From positions 10,546,501-10,610,500 of the forward strand of contig NC_079377.1 in NCBI RefSeq assembly GCF_021018895.1: a stretch of 64,000 nt of DNA. Reading direction: 5' to 3'. The position numbers were made by a program, and so were the translations under genes. This document shows, piece after piece, positions 24,523-38,200 of the stretch; the stretch's first letter is position 1, and each line of letters opens with the position of its first letter. This DNA is from Seriola aureovittata (Eukaryota > Chordata > Actinopteri > Carangiformes > Carangidae). Under the pieces are notes generated by a model. It was given only the letters and a program-made list of their open reading frames with translations. It was not told the origin of the DNA and made no database searches.

Positions 24523-25092
24523 TTTATTGTTTTAAAAAGTGTATGGGGTTCACAAATACATTTTTCTTAAGAAGCAGAAGTCCATCAAAGTGCAACCACA
24601 TGCCACTGACAGCCACACGTGGGCCTGTGCAGGGTTTCACAGCAGCTCGCATCTGATATCAGTGCTCAGCAACGTCAGCCAGACTGGAGGCAGCAGTGAA
24701 ACCAGCAAATGCAGTCCTTGCCTGCAATGAAAAACTACAGTCTTGGGCATATCTGCGCACAACACAGTGGCAGATTTAAGTGAAAATGCTCTGTATCTGA
24801 AAAAGAAAACAAGGTAAGTTAATTCAATGACATTAATTAACTTTCTGGAACAGACACCTTCATTACAAATCTCTTGCTAGTTTTTAGTTAAGCTTTTTAA
24901 GTAAGCTTATGACTGGTTCTTAAATTTTTCCACGAAAAAAAACTTAACATGTACTTTCACTGTAAAAGAGAACAAGAGATTAATACTGATTCCAAATACA
25001 TAAAATGGACAGTGTTTATGTTCCTCTTGATTCACATTTGAGTTAAAGCCATGGTGAGATTGTCCAAACCATACTGTTAAGCAGCTCTTTGA
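24523..25092 (-). other. gpr75: gpr75 3' UTR
   Basis: Sequence between the gpr75 stop codon and the first downstream minus-strand AATAAA (TTTATT at 24523-24528). The end is inferred from that signal. Confidence 0.5.
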
Positions 25093-26736
25093 TTAGACTG
25101 AGGGAATGGGAATCTGGTGCACTGAGGTGCTTTCAAAGTCCTGTAGTGCATCTTGGTGAGTGTGATAGTGCATGGCTACATATGACTTGGCAAAGGCAAA
25201 TGTCTGAGAGCTGACAGGCTGCAGGCTGGTGGGGGAGCTGGGCCCTGCAGAGGGACTGCTGTTGTATATACTGTAGTAGGGCTCAATGCGGGTGTTGATA
25301 GGTGTTGAGGTACTCGGCGGGCGAGGTTTACGCACACCTGTGGCCCTTGGACTCCCAGCACAATCCCTGGAGTGACTGGGCCCACAAGCCTGGTCCACTA
25401 GCCTCCTCTGTGGCTTTGGTGACAGTACGTAGGCTGAGTTTGTCTCATGATGAGAGGATTTATTGCGATTGACTTCAAGGCTGCCCTTCCCCATCGCATG
25501 CAGACGAGTCTTTTGCTTGCAACAGAGAAAGCCCAGCGCCGCCCACTGAATACAGCACAGCACACGGCGGCGGAGGCCTGCACTGTTGCGTGAGTACACA
25601 AAGGGATTGATGCCTGACTTGAGAAAAATGAGCACAAAGCCGCACAGTTCGAACTGGTAATGTGCAAAGCTACTTTCTGGTGTCAAAACATCCTGTGCCA
25701 GTGAAACTCCCATTGGCAAGCAGCAAAGCAACACAGAGAACACTATAACAACACAGGTGACAACTGCCTTAGAGTCTTTGGCTGTGGCCAAGTTGACTGT
25801 AGACACCAGCTGACAGCAGGTTGCTCCTTGGGCAGCCCCTGGAACCAGAGGCTGGCTGGTCCTGTTGGCATATGAGTGTGTCTGAACATTCTGCAGTTTG
25901 TTGTAAGTCTGGTTACGGTACAGAGAGGGGCCTTGAACAGCACACTGCATGCTCTCAAAGCCTGCTGCAATGAGAGGTGGTGGGGGTGGAGGGCATGTGG
26001 CATCTACTGTCATGATGGGACATTTCCTCACTTGTGCATTCTTCCTTAGTGTTTGAGCAATCATCAGATAGGATACAGACACCACAGTTACACAAAAGGC
26101 AAAGTCTGCCAGGTAGACATATAACACAACCCTGGCCTGTCCACCTCCCAGGCCAAAGTGGGGCAAGCAGGGTCCATCTCCATGTGGGTATGCTCGCATG
26201 GTAAGGAGGGCAGCCATGGTGAAACTGGATGTCCACAGCAGGGCAGTGAGGGCCAGCGTGCGGGGGAAGGAGGCAGTGCGGTTGGGCTGCTGCCCCAAAA
26301 CCATGCGTAGTCTGTGCAAAGCAATGACAGCTACCGTCTCCAGGGACATGATGATGAAGCCCGAGCTGGTCAAGTGGAAGGCAAAGCAGAAACTCTTCGA
26401 CACGCCATCCCCTCCGCCTGCATCCAGGAAGAGCACCAGCGCAAACATGGGAGCAGTCACACAGCAAATGAACAAGTCACAGAAGGATAGGTTCAGGATC
26501 ATGAAGTCAAAGTTGGTGCGGAACTTGCGAAAAGCTGGGTCAAAAAAGGACAGGAACACCACAAGATTTCCATAAGAGCCCAGGCAGAAGATGAGGATGA
26601 GGAGCAGAGAGCAAAAGGTCAAGGTAGCAGTGTGAATCACAGCCCAACCTGACGGGGTCTGTGTGCCCAGGGTGCCATTGAAGGTCTGATGTCTTGGCAC
26701 ATCCACCAGGTCTGATGGTGTAACAGTGGTGTTCAT
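25093..26736 (-). CDS. gpr75: Orphan class A G-protein-coupled receptor 75
   Basis: Plasma-membrane seven-helix receptor of 547 residues (human about 540) in a single coding exon, as in mammals. N-glycosylation sites lie at Asn2 (NTT) and Asn20 (NGT). Helix 1 carries the GN of GNLVVFL, and helix 2 includes LNLSFCDLF with the conserved Asp. The helix 3 end reads HRLRMV where most class A receptors have DRY, and helix 7 reads [13 protein letters not shown] in place of NPxxY; both match my recollection of GPR75. The cytoplasmic tail of about 150 residues includes [12 protein letters not shown] and [19 protein letters not shown], which are family hallmarks. Its ligand is debated (CCL5 and 20-HETE have been proposed). 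It lies tail to tail with erlec1 and in tandem downstream of psme4. Confidence 0.97.
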   Translation of the reverse strand: MNTTVTPSDLVDVPRHQTFNGTLGTQTPSGWAVIHTATLTFCSLLLILIFCLGSYGNLVVFLSFFDPAFRKFRTNFDFMILNLSFCDLFICCVTAPMFALVLFLDAGGGDGVSKSFCFAFHLTSSGFIIMSLETVAVIALHRLRMVLGQQPNRTASFPRTLALTALLWTSSFTMAALLTMRAYPHGDGPCLPHFGLGGGQARVVLYVYLADFAFCVTVVSVSYLMIAQTLRKNAQVRKCPIMTVDATCPPPPPPLIAAGFESMQCAVQGPSLYRNQTYNKLQNVQTHSYANRTSQPLVPGAAQGATCCQLVSTVNLATAKDSKAVVTCVVIVFSVLLCCLPMGVSLAQDVLTPESSFAHYQFELCGFVLIFLKSGINPFVYSRNSAGLRRRVLCCIQWAALGFLCCKQKTRLHAMGKGSLEVNRNKSSHHETNSAYVLSPKPQRRLVDQACGPSHSRDCAGSPRATGVRKPRPPSTSTPINTRIEPYYSIYNSSPSAGPSSPTSLQPVSSQTFAFAKSYVAMHYHTHQDALQDFESTSVHQIPIPSV

Positions 26737-27060
26737 TGTATTGTTAACAATTTATAAGGATCCCACAGTCATCAATTTCAACATTATTCCTCTATATGCA
26801 GGGAGTAAATGATGATTACAGTATCTGCTGCCTCCGCGTTTGCTGCCACCTTGGTAGAATGCTAGAAAGGATACAAAGTCATATATTAGCTATTGTATTG
26901 TGCACTACATCATTGAATACATTCACAGCTGATAAGGGAGCAATACGTAATTTACCATTGACGGGTACATATTTAATAAGAAGCTGTGGTGCTACATGTC
27001 AGACACAAGCTACAGTAGGCTATAGCTATGCACCACTGCATTTGGCCAATTATACCTTAC

Positions 27061-27105
27061 CACCCCCCCACCCAACCCAACCCCACCCCACCCCCTCTCC
27101 CCCAA
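27061..27105 (-). other. G-rich tract on the gpr75 sense strand
   Basis: On the plus strand this is almost pure C with single A/T breaks, so the minus strand has at least eight runs of three or more G with very short loops. It lies in the likely gpr75 first intron and could form a G-quadruplex in DNA or pre-mRNA. Confidence 0.6.
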
Positions 27106-27397
27106 CACATACACACCGTCTGCTGAAATCCAGAGGAAATATGTATTCATATATTCGAATTGGTTACATGGCTTGGATTATCTATACCGACGAGAAGAAA
27201 ATATAACCTACCTGCTGTAATCGATCGTGTGTCCATCATCATAACCATCATCATCTGATACAGCCCATCTTCATTTTAAATCAGTATGATAGTAAGTGAA
27301 CGTACAGCGGCTTAAAAATAAAAAAACAAACAAAAAAAATGTCTTCCAACAGCAGCTCATTCAAAACAGAACGCTGAAATAAAACACGTTTCCTTAC

Positions 27398-27600
27398 ATG
27401 TCTGTATTTTTAAAGCCTTCACAGCGCAAACAGATGAGAGCATATTCGTTTTCTTGGCGATATGGATCCATTCTTATACAGGAGCGACGGCCACTGGACT
27501 TGCACTGAAAAATGAGTATGAAGTCACTGCCTACGTATGTGGGCATGAGCATAACCACTGCATTAAAGTAGTCCATCTGTAAAAACTAGCCTCTCTTCTT
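27398..27600 (-). other. gpr75: Probable gpr75 5' non-coding first exon
   Basis: Its 3' border is a good minus-strand donor, ACAT/GTAAGG, at 27397/27398. A matching acceptor (TTTCTAG) lies at 26861/26862, before the coding exon. A 60-codon open frame inside it does not resemble GPR75 and is probably not translated. Mammalian GPR75 likewise has a separate 5' exon. The 5' limit is a guess. Confidence 0.45.
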
Positions 27601-27696
27601 CACATTTATGATAATTAAACAGAGTAAGAACGGCCATTTTCCCAGTTTCTACTTCACTGTTACAAGATTTGAAAGAGACCGTTACACCGTATTCTG

Positions 27697-27704
27697 TGAC
27701 GTCA
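27697..27704. promoter_or_regulatory. Full palindromic CRE
   Basis: TGACGTCA, the consensus cAMP response element for CREB/ATF proteins, lies about 100 bp upstream of the probable gpr75 first exon and about 450 bp beyond the psme4 polyadenylation signal. Its function is inferred. Confidence 0.5.
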
Positions 27705-28134
27705 GTTATTTTACCGCAGGAAACGATTTTTTCACCATGGCAACATACTTAAGCTTTTATGACCCATGTTAGCTCCACAGTATTTTACCTTGATAACATA
27801 GGTTATGAAAGTTACCGTTACTGATGATATGATGATATTTAAATTGGTTCACAAATGTTTTGAATTTGGCTGTGACAGCAGAACCTGACGGTTTATCTGT
27901 CTACAATGGAGCCTTAAACTACCTGTCGGTATCAGGTGGTTTAAACAGGTTTAGAATAATAAAAAGCTGTTCCATGTTAAAGCCAGTTAAACCAGCAGCT
28001 ACCATACAATTTATTGAAAATACTACGGGTTTACACTGATTTTATACCGGCTAGCAGCTTTGGAGTTACTCTATTTACTACATAATATTTTAAATATTGA
28101 GGGAAAACTTAATACAAAAAACAAAACATGAAAT

Positions 28135-29399
28135 GCAGTTTTTGTTAGAAACAATTTATTGTCATCAGTCAATAAGCAAACAGTACATCTAAAAAAGAAA
28201 AAAATCACTGCAGTTTTGGCACTACGCTATACATAAGTGAGGTACTAAATACTTCAATGCTTTGACTGATTTCAAGTCATCAGGGGAAAACATAAGCAAA
28301 CCAAAGTCATTTCGATTCATCTCACTGGGTTTTAGAAAAAAGGTAAATGATAGTGATAGTGAGGATAAAAGGGAAGAGGTCACAATTATGAACAGGCAGT
28401 TTGGTTATTTTCTTGCACCCAGATACATGAAATGGTGATCAAACTGTGCTCAGGTCCTCATAGCAAACGCATCACACAGCACAGCAGCGGGGAGCTTGCC
28501 CTCTCCCTTTCTTTGCAAGAGTAGATGAGAATAGACTCCATTGCTAAAAATTCAGCCATCTACTCAATCTCAGAAATACATCTGATGAAAAATTAAAAGT
28601 TAGCACTTCAAAAAAGTCAAATAAATAAATAAATATGTTTGTGCATATTTGCTATACCATGATATATACATGCATGATGCATATAATCATATATAGATCA
28701 AACAGCCACACAAACATTGTGTGTTGCAGGTTTAACTCTAATCTAAGGAGACCATTCTTCAATAGTCCATTCTCTGTGGCTTTTAACAAACACTTCACTA
28801 CTGGAGGATAGTAAGGAGTGTGTCCTACACTGGACATCGTGTTGGCTCAGAGTTGATTCTTGGGATATAATCCTGAGAAATGTGTGGGACACCAGTAGAT
28901 GTCTTCAAGCATCCCATAAACGCGCACACACACATACATCCCGTGCACATGCACACAAACAAACAAAAAAGAAGAAAAAAAAAAACTGTACAGTAATGTT
29001 ACAAACTGCAGGTCATTCATCCCTGCTATGATTGATCCTTAAATATTAAGTATAGTAAAAATGTAAATGAGCTAAATACATAAATACACAACTTTTCAAT
29101 CCTCAGTGCCACAACTCAGTTGCTTTGTGTGGCACTCTTCCCAGGGTTGTGCTGTCTTTCAGTCAAGAACTGGAGCCTTCTCCCCAATGCAGGCTGGTGT
29201 CTGTACAGTCTGGGGTTGTCCCAAACTGATACAAGTGAGACACAAACAAACATAATCTTATCCCTCTAAAATGACCCCTTCACCAGCTTCAGTGATGAAT
29301 GATATTCATGTTGAATGTCTTTCGGGTGTGCTTATGAACAAATTCAGTAAGTACGTTATATTTGGAGAACAGTGTGAGGTTAATATGCTTTACCAGGTT
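28135..29399 (-). other. psme4: psme4 3' UTR
   Basis: Follows the psme4 stop at 29400-29402 and ends near a minus-strand AATAAA (TTTATT at 28155-28160). No other clear signal lies between. Confidence 0.7.
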
Positions 29400-32300
29400 T
29401 TAGGCATAGTAACAGGGAGAAACCAGCAAGTCAGTCAGGACAAGCAGCTGGTCATCTGTGAACTGCTGCTTATGTTGCTGCCAGTTGTCATGGTGAGTCC
29501 GTCGGAAGTTTGATAGAGTTTTCTTCACAGTCATCTGGAAGGCCACAAACACAAGTTATGGCTATTTTTTCATTTCTTATTCAGTGAAAAAAGTGAAAAG
29601 TGAAACTAAGCAAATGAGAAAGGGCTCAAACATCATCTCTCTGCAACAATATAAGGTGATTACACATACTTCAATGGGTTGTGTGTCATTGAGGTGAGCA
29701 CTCAGGTCCATCAAGAGCTGGGGCATCCAGGTGGGCACATCATAAGGGCTGGAGAGAATACAAGCACTCAGCCCGAGAACACCAGCATGGCGCCGCACCA
29801 GGTCTACAAAAGCACAACAGTAGGGATTTCATTAAAATGAGAGAGAACAGATACTGAATTTATCATCACATATTCTAGAGTAGTTAAATCTAGAGTGTTT
29901 CCTTACCAGCAGAGGGTATAGTGTCCACTACAGAGCCGAGCTCTCTCTTCCTCTTCTTAGGCAAGGAAGTCTTGCAGAGTGCCTCAAAATGTGCCTGCAT
30001 GGGGGCGTCCATGGACAGGAAATTGCACTGAAGGAAGCCGCTGAGTGTTGTGGCAGCCATTTCTCTTACCTAGAAAATGATGACAGCAAGAGGAGATGGG
30101 AAATGTGTTGTGTCACTATATTGCAGTACTAATTAAAACACACATTACATTGGTCCAACTGAATACACAGATTAAAAAGATGATTATTTTAGAACTTGCT
30201 TTCAGTAATCAACATAATAATGTCCTGAAAGGAACAAGGAAGTAATTGAAAAACTAAAGCAGACATTGCTCACAATTAATTGGAATATGACTTGAGGACT
30301 CTGTTAACTGGATACTTGATTGGTATTTTATAATACACTGTAATTCCATAAACATTAGAATGTGAAGTGCCACTTTCTGACACCTTATAAATTAAGGTTA
30401 AGGCTTATATATACTAAAAGAACCAGGTCTTTCAAGAGTCATCCAAAGAGAGTTTCCCTCTCCCCTCCTTGCTGTCCAAATATAATTGCATTCTTTCATC
30501 AAAGTAATAGATTTTTGCAGGAGAAAAAACTTCATGTTTCCTCAATAACAACATTTAGTTTTATTATAGATAACAAACACAGTTGTAACAGTTCACCCTA
30601 AATTCTGGCCATCATGGCATAAATTAACTAGTTGTCTTTCCACTACCCATAAGGACAAACAAGCCCCAGCACCTTACTGACAACCTCTAGCTGCACTGTA
30701 GGACGTACATAAGACACAGCATAGCAACAATGTCATTAGGTAGGGTGTTCCACTAGTGTGAACACTAGCTAGCTGAATGGAAATAGCAACCAGCTGGGGA
30801 CTGGGGGTGGCTGTGTTTTTGGGGATGCTTCTCTACAATATGAGCTATAATGGTCTGTTGCACATTTAATGGCTCTATTCTCAATGAAATTCTCAGCAGG
30901 AAAGGTGAACTTTAAAATGGGTATTACCCAGATCTTTGAGCAGCATTATCCAGAGGGAAGGCTTCTTTGATTAAATGGGACCACTGGGGCAAATAGGCTA
31001 CACACCAAGTAACACATGTTTCAGTTCCGTATAAACTGTTTTTTTCTTTAGAAGAAAAACACAGTCCTCACGAGTTAAGTTTGGTGTTTTGTGTGACATG
31101 TAACTTAGTAATATGATAATACAAAGGGGGTCAACACATACATAAAATGTATTTTGGTGTATATTTCTAATAAAGGTGATTCTGAAACAAGAGATAAATA
31201 TAAGTGGCATGCAGCTAAGGCTTATAAATCAGACTTCAGGTTAATTTAAGAGGGCAAACAAAAATGGCTACTTCCCTCCATCCCCCACTTCTCCTTTGTC
31301 TATACTCTATCCCTCTCCCTCTCATCCTCTTTCAATCTGAACGTTATCTCCATAGCAACAGATTACTGCAGCCTGTGGTTTCCATAGCAACAGCTAGAGG
31401 ACTGGAGGGGGGGTGAGAGTGGAGAGCCAGGAGGAGAGTGCTGAATCACTACAGTGAAGCTGAAAGACAGTGAGAGTGCCTGCTAGCATAAACAAGCATG
31501 TATTGCCCAATAGCTTGGTGATTATTATATAATCAGACTGCCATATGTTAGGTCATCATCTAACAATGTTCCTGTTTCAATGATCTTCATCTTAAACGGC
31601 TGTGAAAGAACGCTTGCTTTTACCTCCAGCTGCTCATCCTCCAGCAGTCGTATCACTAGTGCCCGCACGTCATTCACTGCTTTCTGGTCACTCATGAAGG
31701 TGAAGAGGTTGTAAAAAACCATAATCTGGAGGTATGTGAGCACCGTGTAGCGAGCATGCCAGGAGCTGCTGCCAGCGATCTGCAACACACAATAACAGAC
31801 CCATCCCACATCAATAACAGACTGAGTATTGTTTCACAAGAGGAATAACTAGGCCCTGGATGAGTACACCATTTAGGTTTATTATAACAGAACTAGAACT
31901 TCGCTTTGGGGGAATACCACTCTTTTTGAAAATGTATACAAAATTAGCCCGTGTTACATCAAATTAATCTGGATTTGTGAACACAAAGGCCAAACACTCA
32001 ATCTCAACTTGTATGTCCCATCAATCCACAGCTCAGAACTTTCTAATCATTAGTTAATCAACTTTGCATATCATGTTTGTTATTTCTCTTTATTTTCAAA
32101 TTTATTTTTTGAAATTAAATTTGTTATCATACTGCTACCAGTTGTGCACTAGATGATGGATGATAGAAGATGTACCCTGATGCCTAGAGATTCCTCCAGA
32201 ATACACTTTTTCATTTGTTTTCCAGTGAGCTGCACACTGTATGACACAAGATATAGATAATGACACAATATATTATGAATAATTTAAGAACGAACTGTCA

Positions 32301-35183
32301 GCAAGGTAGACTTGATTCAGTTGTCAATTCCTCTGAACCCTTCATCTTTTTCCTTATTAATCTTATAGGTTATAAGATGTGAGGGTCTGTAAAAAGCCCA
32401 GTCATGTGTGATGCAGGTGAGAAGTGGAATAACAGCCACAGCTGCCAGATGACTCACCTCCTGCAGGGCACTGAGGACCATGGGGATCTGTTCTGTGTAG
32501 AGGAGTCCCTGAGACATCAGTGACAGGCAGGTCTTTGCATCCCTCTTCAGCTCATCGTAACTGTCATCATTCTCAACTGGAGCGATCTGGAGGAGAGAGA
32601 CAGAGATAGGTCAATGGGTGGATTGGCATCATTTTAAGTCCTTTAATTGCATACACATTAAGAGAGAAAAATTAAAGTTGGTAATGGCAAAGCTGAGTGT
32701 TTCACCTTGAAGAGCAGGGGAAGCAACCGTAGCTGCTCTGACACAGCAGTGGAGAAGGAGCGGCCGGCACTTGCAATCAGCCACTTTAGCACTGTAAATG
32801 TTTGAAGAGGTGTTTGACAAAAATAAATTCATTTTCTGCTTAAAATTGATTCTTTCAGCCATTCCTGTAATGACCAGTATTCATTTATACAGCTGAGTTC
32901 AGAGTTAACAGTGATATATCCTTCACCCACCTGTTTTGAGTAGCTTGATGGCTTGCGTCCTCTCATCCTGTTCTCCCACCTCATTCTCCTCAATAACGTG
33001 GTTCTGGATCTCCTCATCACCCTCAGTTAGAGGCTTCAGCTGCAAAAGAATCCGCTCTGTGAAGTCCGAGATGCGCGGGGAGGTGGTTGGCTGGGTGTAT
33101 GGCAAGTTGACATCAATCATGAAGATGTATGTGAGCACACTGGAAGGAAATCAGAGAGGATAAGGTGAGAAACAAAAAATACCAAAAGAGTTTTAAATAC
33201 TCAATAATAACAAATGATACAGTCGTATTCACTAGGGTTGTAAAAAGGACCTCACCTGCCGATTCGTTCCCGTACATTCTTGTAGACCTGTGTGAGTTTG
33301 GGCTCCAGGTATTGTAGCAACCTGTGGAGGAGCTCTGGCACACGCCACTCCTGCTGAGCCAGGCCTCCCTGCAGCACGTACAGACGGCTGGAGAGGAAAA
33401 GGAAGCAAAATCATCAGACTTTGTCCGCCATCTCAACATCTGCTTTAGGCAGCAACCTTTCTACTCACCAGGCATCGACAAAGGAGCCACCCTCTCCATT
33501 GACTGGAGACTCCATTAGCATCTCAAACAGCCAGTAAAGCTTGCGTGGGTCTCTGCTCTCCTGTAAAAGCCAGTAACAACAGAGTCATATAGAAGAAAGG
33601 AGGAGGGACATATGCTTAGGAAATGGAAGGATAAAGATATGATGGATGTAAAGGAACAAAAGCCTTACACAGGCTGTGGCAATGCAGGTGCCCCAGTCGG
33701 CGTAAGTTTCTATTGTGATGTTTGACAGGGCAGTGCGGAGTAGTGGACACAACAGCTCCCAAAGGCTCTCAACCTGTAAACAGAGCAGAAGTGTATATCT
33801 ATCGTCACAAATTAAAAAAAAAAAAGTGTCTTCAGAAGAAGGATATGATGAAATTATGAGTAGCTACCTTACAACATGAGAGTTTCAAATCCATACCTTT
33901 GAGTAGCTCCAGTGCTTACAGCCTCTGATCAGCCCAGAGATGATCTCTGCAACACAACGCTGCTTGCTCTCGTGGGACTCTGCCACTAGGCGCTCCATGT
34001 GTGGCTGCAGCACAGGCAGAAAGGCATCGCTGAAATTGCGGAACAATCCCTGCAAGAGTAGAAGAAGGGAAAAAGTTAATTTCTTTAATGGACTTAAGTT
34101 TTTTTCCCACATCTGAAAGTATTCCCAGGAAATCTCACCTTGAACAAACAGAACCTGCGAGGGCTAAACTTGTCCTTGCCTTTACGGTCCTCAAGTGAGA
34201 GAAACTCAATGAACTGGTTGATGAACACGGGGTCTGAGAAATGGTCGAAGATGATCTGCTCCCGCTGTTAGGAGGGGCATGAGAATTAATTCAACTAGAT
34301 ACAGTTAACATTACTTTCCAGCGGGTGTGTGTATGATGTGTATGAACAAACCTCTGTCATTTCATCTCTGGACAGGTTCTGTTTGGGTTGCTCCTCCAGT
34401 GGTGCATACATCATCAGTTTTCTAGAGAACAATAATGAGTTAATGGTGAACAAAAACAAGGTGAAAGATGCTCTTTGACAGATATCGAGGAAAACATAAA
34501 TATAATTCAAAAAACAATTAAGTAAACAGGCATTATAAAATGGGAACCTTGGCCAGCAGTAGTATCCCCAGTGAGTCTTTTCAACAAACACACAGTGATC
34601 CCAGTCCTGCTGTGTGCGTGGCAGGCTGCTGCTGTTATACTGGAGCCAGTGGTTGTCTGGACGGTCCCCTGCCACAATATCACTCAGCTCCTTCACTCCG
34701 CCTAGCAAAGATAAGTGAGGATTTTTTGAGATGAGTTTTAGAAACAATAAATAGAACGAAAATGAAATGCAAAAACACTAGACAAACAAATCCTTATGAT
34801 GCTTACAAAGCTCAGATGGGCTGACGGGGACTTTTTTATGTGGTCTCTTTATTTGTTTCATGATCCCTGCTACAGCTGATATCGCCACCTAATGGAGAAA
34901 ATAAGACATTACACACACAAGCAAAATGTCCACAGGAAAGACTGGAATGCATCCATATGCTGTTTGAGAATCACAACACTACTACTACATGACTCATAAT
35001 TTGCGAATACCACACCTTGCGGACATAGAGGGAGTCATGGTTGAGGCTTTTGACAAAGAACATAACAGCAGGGGGTGGGAGTTGGTGGTCATCTCTCAGC
35101 AGCAATGACAGGAAGCCAATTGCAATGTGTTCGAACTTCCATGGCCTGGAATGATAAACAAAGCATATGTAAAGATAGTACAA

Positions 35184-35223
<40 letters not shown>

Positions 35224-38200
35224 ATTTGATTTGATGAAGTAAATAATAAATCAACCTACATGTTTCTGTTGCTGAGGCAGTCCAGCAGATCACCAATAAG
35301 GTGTTTGTATTTCCTATAAAAATGCAGAGCATTATTAGCTTTTGTACCTGTTATGTAACCAAACCTGTCTTTCTCACATTAAGCTTTTATGCAGAGTAAA
35401 CAAATCATAACAGATGGGCTATGTGCCAATATTTTTGAGGTTTTTAGGTGTTTTATTCTGCAAGGCAAAAAGCCAACGATGGGAACTGCAGACTCTGTTA
35501 ATTCAGCGCAATTTAAGTAATCATAGTGGTTGCTCAAAGAGGAAGAAGCTTGCGGGTGTGAACTTACTCAATAGACTCAGAGTTCTTGAGCTCCTGCCTC
35601 TTAACACCTTCTGCTGTTTCTTCCTCTGAAGGGACCGGGTCCTCAGGAAACGGATTTCCAGTAATCATAATTTGTTTGGCCACAGCGCAGCACTCAGCAG
35701 GGATCTAAAGGGATGTAAAAGATAAAACATATTGTATTAGAAGTAATTGTCGGAGGGGAAACATAAAGCAAGCCCTATTAGGAGAAAGTGATTTGGTTAA
35801 CTCAGACTGAGGCCCTGTTCAGACCTGGCATTAACATGTGTCTCCACATGCGTCTCAAGTGACCACTTGTGATTAGATCGATCTCACTTCCCCACTGCAT
35901 ATGCAAACAAACAGTTTTGCTGTTTGCAAAGACCAAATGCACTGTTGTTTTTAAACCAGCCCGACTGACAGACCGTTCTGTTGTCAATGTGTCTGTGTGA
36001 GAGAGAGAGAGTGAGTGAGAGAGAGAGAGAGAGAGTGAGAGAGAGAGAGCGAGGCAGGGAGGAGCCAAGTGAATCATTGCACTCCACACAGTTAAACAAT
36101 GAAATAAGGTTTTAGCTATGTGAAATAGTTAAAAAAAAAAAAAAGAAGAGAAAATCAGTGTATGGCAGTCATTGTTGATATTGTGGCGGGTCGCCATAAT
36201 TAAATCCATGTAGGGAAACACTTCAGCGGGAAAAATCTGACTCTGGCAGAAGAATATTTTTCTCATTTCAATATTTTTTTTAAAATAACTTTTTTTATTT
36301 TACAAAGCATTGCGTCTTTTAAAATAAATGAACGCTACATTAACACTTAACCACTCGTTTGCGGCTCACTTCCTGCAGCAGTACGTCCACTTCAGAGCTA
36401 CTAAAGTTCCTTTTGTGTTTTGATTTTGGTGCTCCTTCTTTAGATTTTCGTTTTGGCATTTTCTCAACTTTCCTCTCTTTGTGACTTCTGTCTGTGTCTG
36501 CACACGACCCTTCAGTCTCATGCCCTTTTAACAGCATGATAAATAAATGATACAATAACTATATTTGATATAGATTGTGCAATCGCACAATTTCAAGGTC
36601 CTGTTGTTTGAGTTACTGAGCTTCAACTATTACAGGAAGATGTCACCATGGCCTTCGATTTTATGATCAATTTGTGTAGGTGTTCTTTGTGTTTTTCTCA
36701 CAGAGAAGTCCATGCCGATGGTCTCATACTGGCGATGGATTTTGTCTGCAAGGTCATCGAAGAGGCGCACAATGGAGGGCTTCTCCAGAGACATGGCTGA
36801 GCTGAGGCCAGAGCGTACAATAGCAGGCCACGTCAGAGCAATGCATTCCCAGTCATGCAGATTGGCAAGGCACACCCCACTGTGATTCCCGAGAAGACAG
36901 TACAAGGCACCCTGGAGACATACAGATATAGCATATGAGAAAATTAGAAATATATATTCCTAAATATGAGAATGGAAATAAATGTTTGAGAGTTTTGATG
37001 GTGTAGAGCAACGTTACTGTCATACTTTGAACTGCTGCTGTGTGACACTGCTGTTGTCTGGGTTGAGAAACTCCAGCACATGGGGGATCAGATCTCTGCA
37101 GCAGAAATTGTAGGTTCCCAGTGCAGTGAACAACACATTTTGAGCCCTGCTGCGCACCTGGATGGTAATAAGAAGTCTCAGTTAGGGTATTATTTACTTC
37201 ATGTGTGTTAGGAACACAAGTTACATACAAGTCTTTTTGATTAATGATGTGTAACAGCTAATCTATGATAATATGGTAAAAAACTCAGGAAACTAATAAA
37301 TAAATAGGGTCGATACACTGTTAATAAAATGTAGACAATACATCACTGTAGGATGTCCTGTGAAACTCACTTGACTGTAGGTGCTTGTGGAAAGCCTCAA
37401 CAGATCTTTCATCAGCTCCTGGTGAATGCTCCTGTACTGACATCCTTCAACTGTGAGCTTTCGCAGCTGATAACACGAAAGATCCAGAGTTAAAATGGTA
37501 GAATACATAATTGATACACGAAAACATAATTTCTTTATTAACGACATACCTCATGCTGGAGCATGACTCTGTCTATTAGCAGAGCTCTGATGTGCTGCTT
37601 TCTGCCATGAAGCTGAAAATACAAGGCATTTTATACATTTAGCAACCAGTCAGTTTAATCATGAGATGTAATATCAGTATCACTATGTAATCTCAGTTTT
37701 GGGGGACATAGCAAATAGTTTCTGAATCATTCACAGGGAGACAATAGTGGAAAAGTAAAGAAAGTAAAATAAATCAAATGGCAGATTTCTCACTCTGTTT
37801 TCCATCGATTTCTTCACAAGGTTGAAGCTCTTCCAGCGCGAGTCAAACTCATGTTTGTGAGAACCTTTGAAATGCAACAGGTCGCTGATGATCTGAAATG
37901 TATCACAGACAAAAATATTGATTACTGTTGGGTGGTAGGATCAATAAATTACATATTGGCAATAGCCTCCATTTGAGACTTTGAGCAATTCAAGACAGCA
38001 AACATGAGGCATTTAATAATGTACACACAGTGCTCCACTGTGGCTTTCCAAAAAGATATCGTGTGAGTGTATGTTTTGTTTACAGAATTTGTAATATTCT
38101 TGTATACTATGATCTTGAAGACATGAGACAAATACATCAGCAAATGCTGGTTACAGGGGTGGCAATGTGCAACAAGGCAATTTTTCTGAATCCTTATATT

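Noticed and set aside
25955..26467. 170-codon minus-strand frame overlapping gpr75
   Set aside because: Alternative frame inside the GC-rich gpr75 coding exon; gpr75 fully explains the sequence.
26198..26575. 125-codon plus-strand frame opposite gpr75
   Set aside because: It is the antisense shadow of the conserved gpr75 helices; its translation resembles nothing known.
36340..36555. Lysine-rich minus-strand frame considered as a psme4 exon
   Set aside because: psme4 exon 28 joins exon 29 in exact phase and matches the family without it; it is better read as a transposon remnant.
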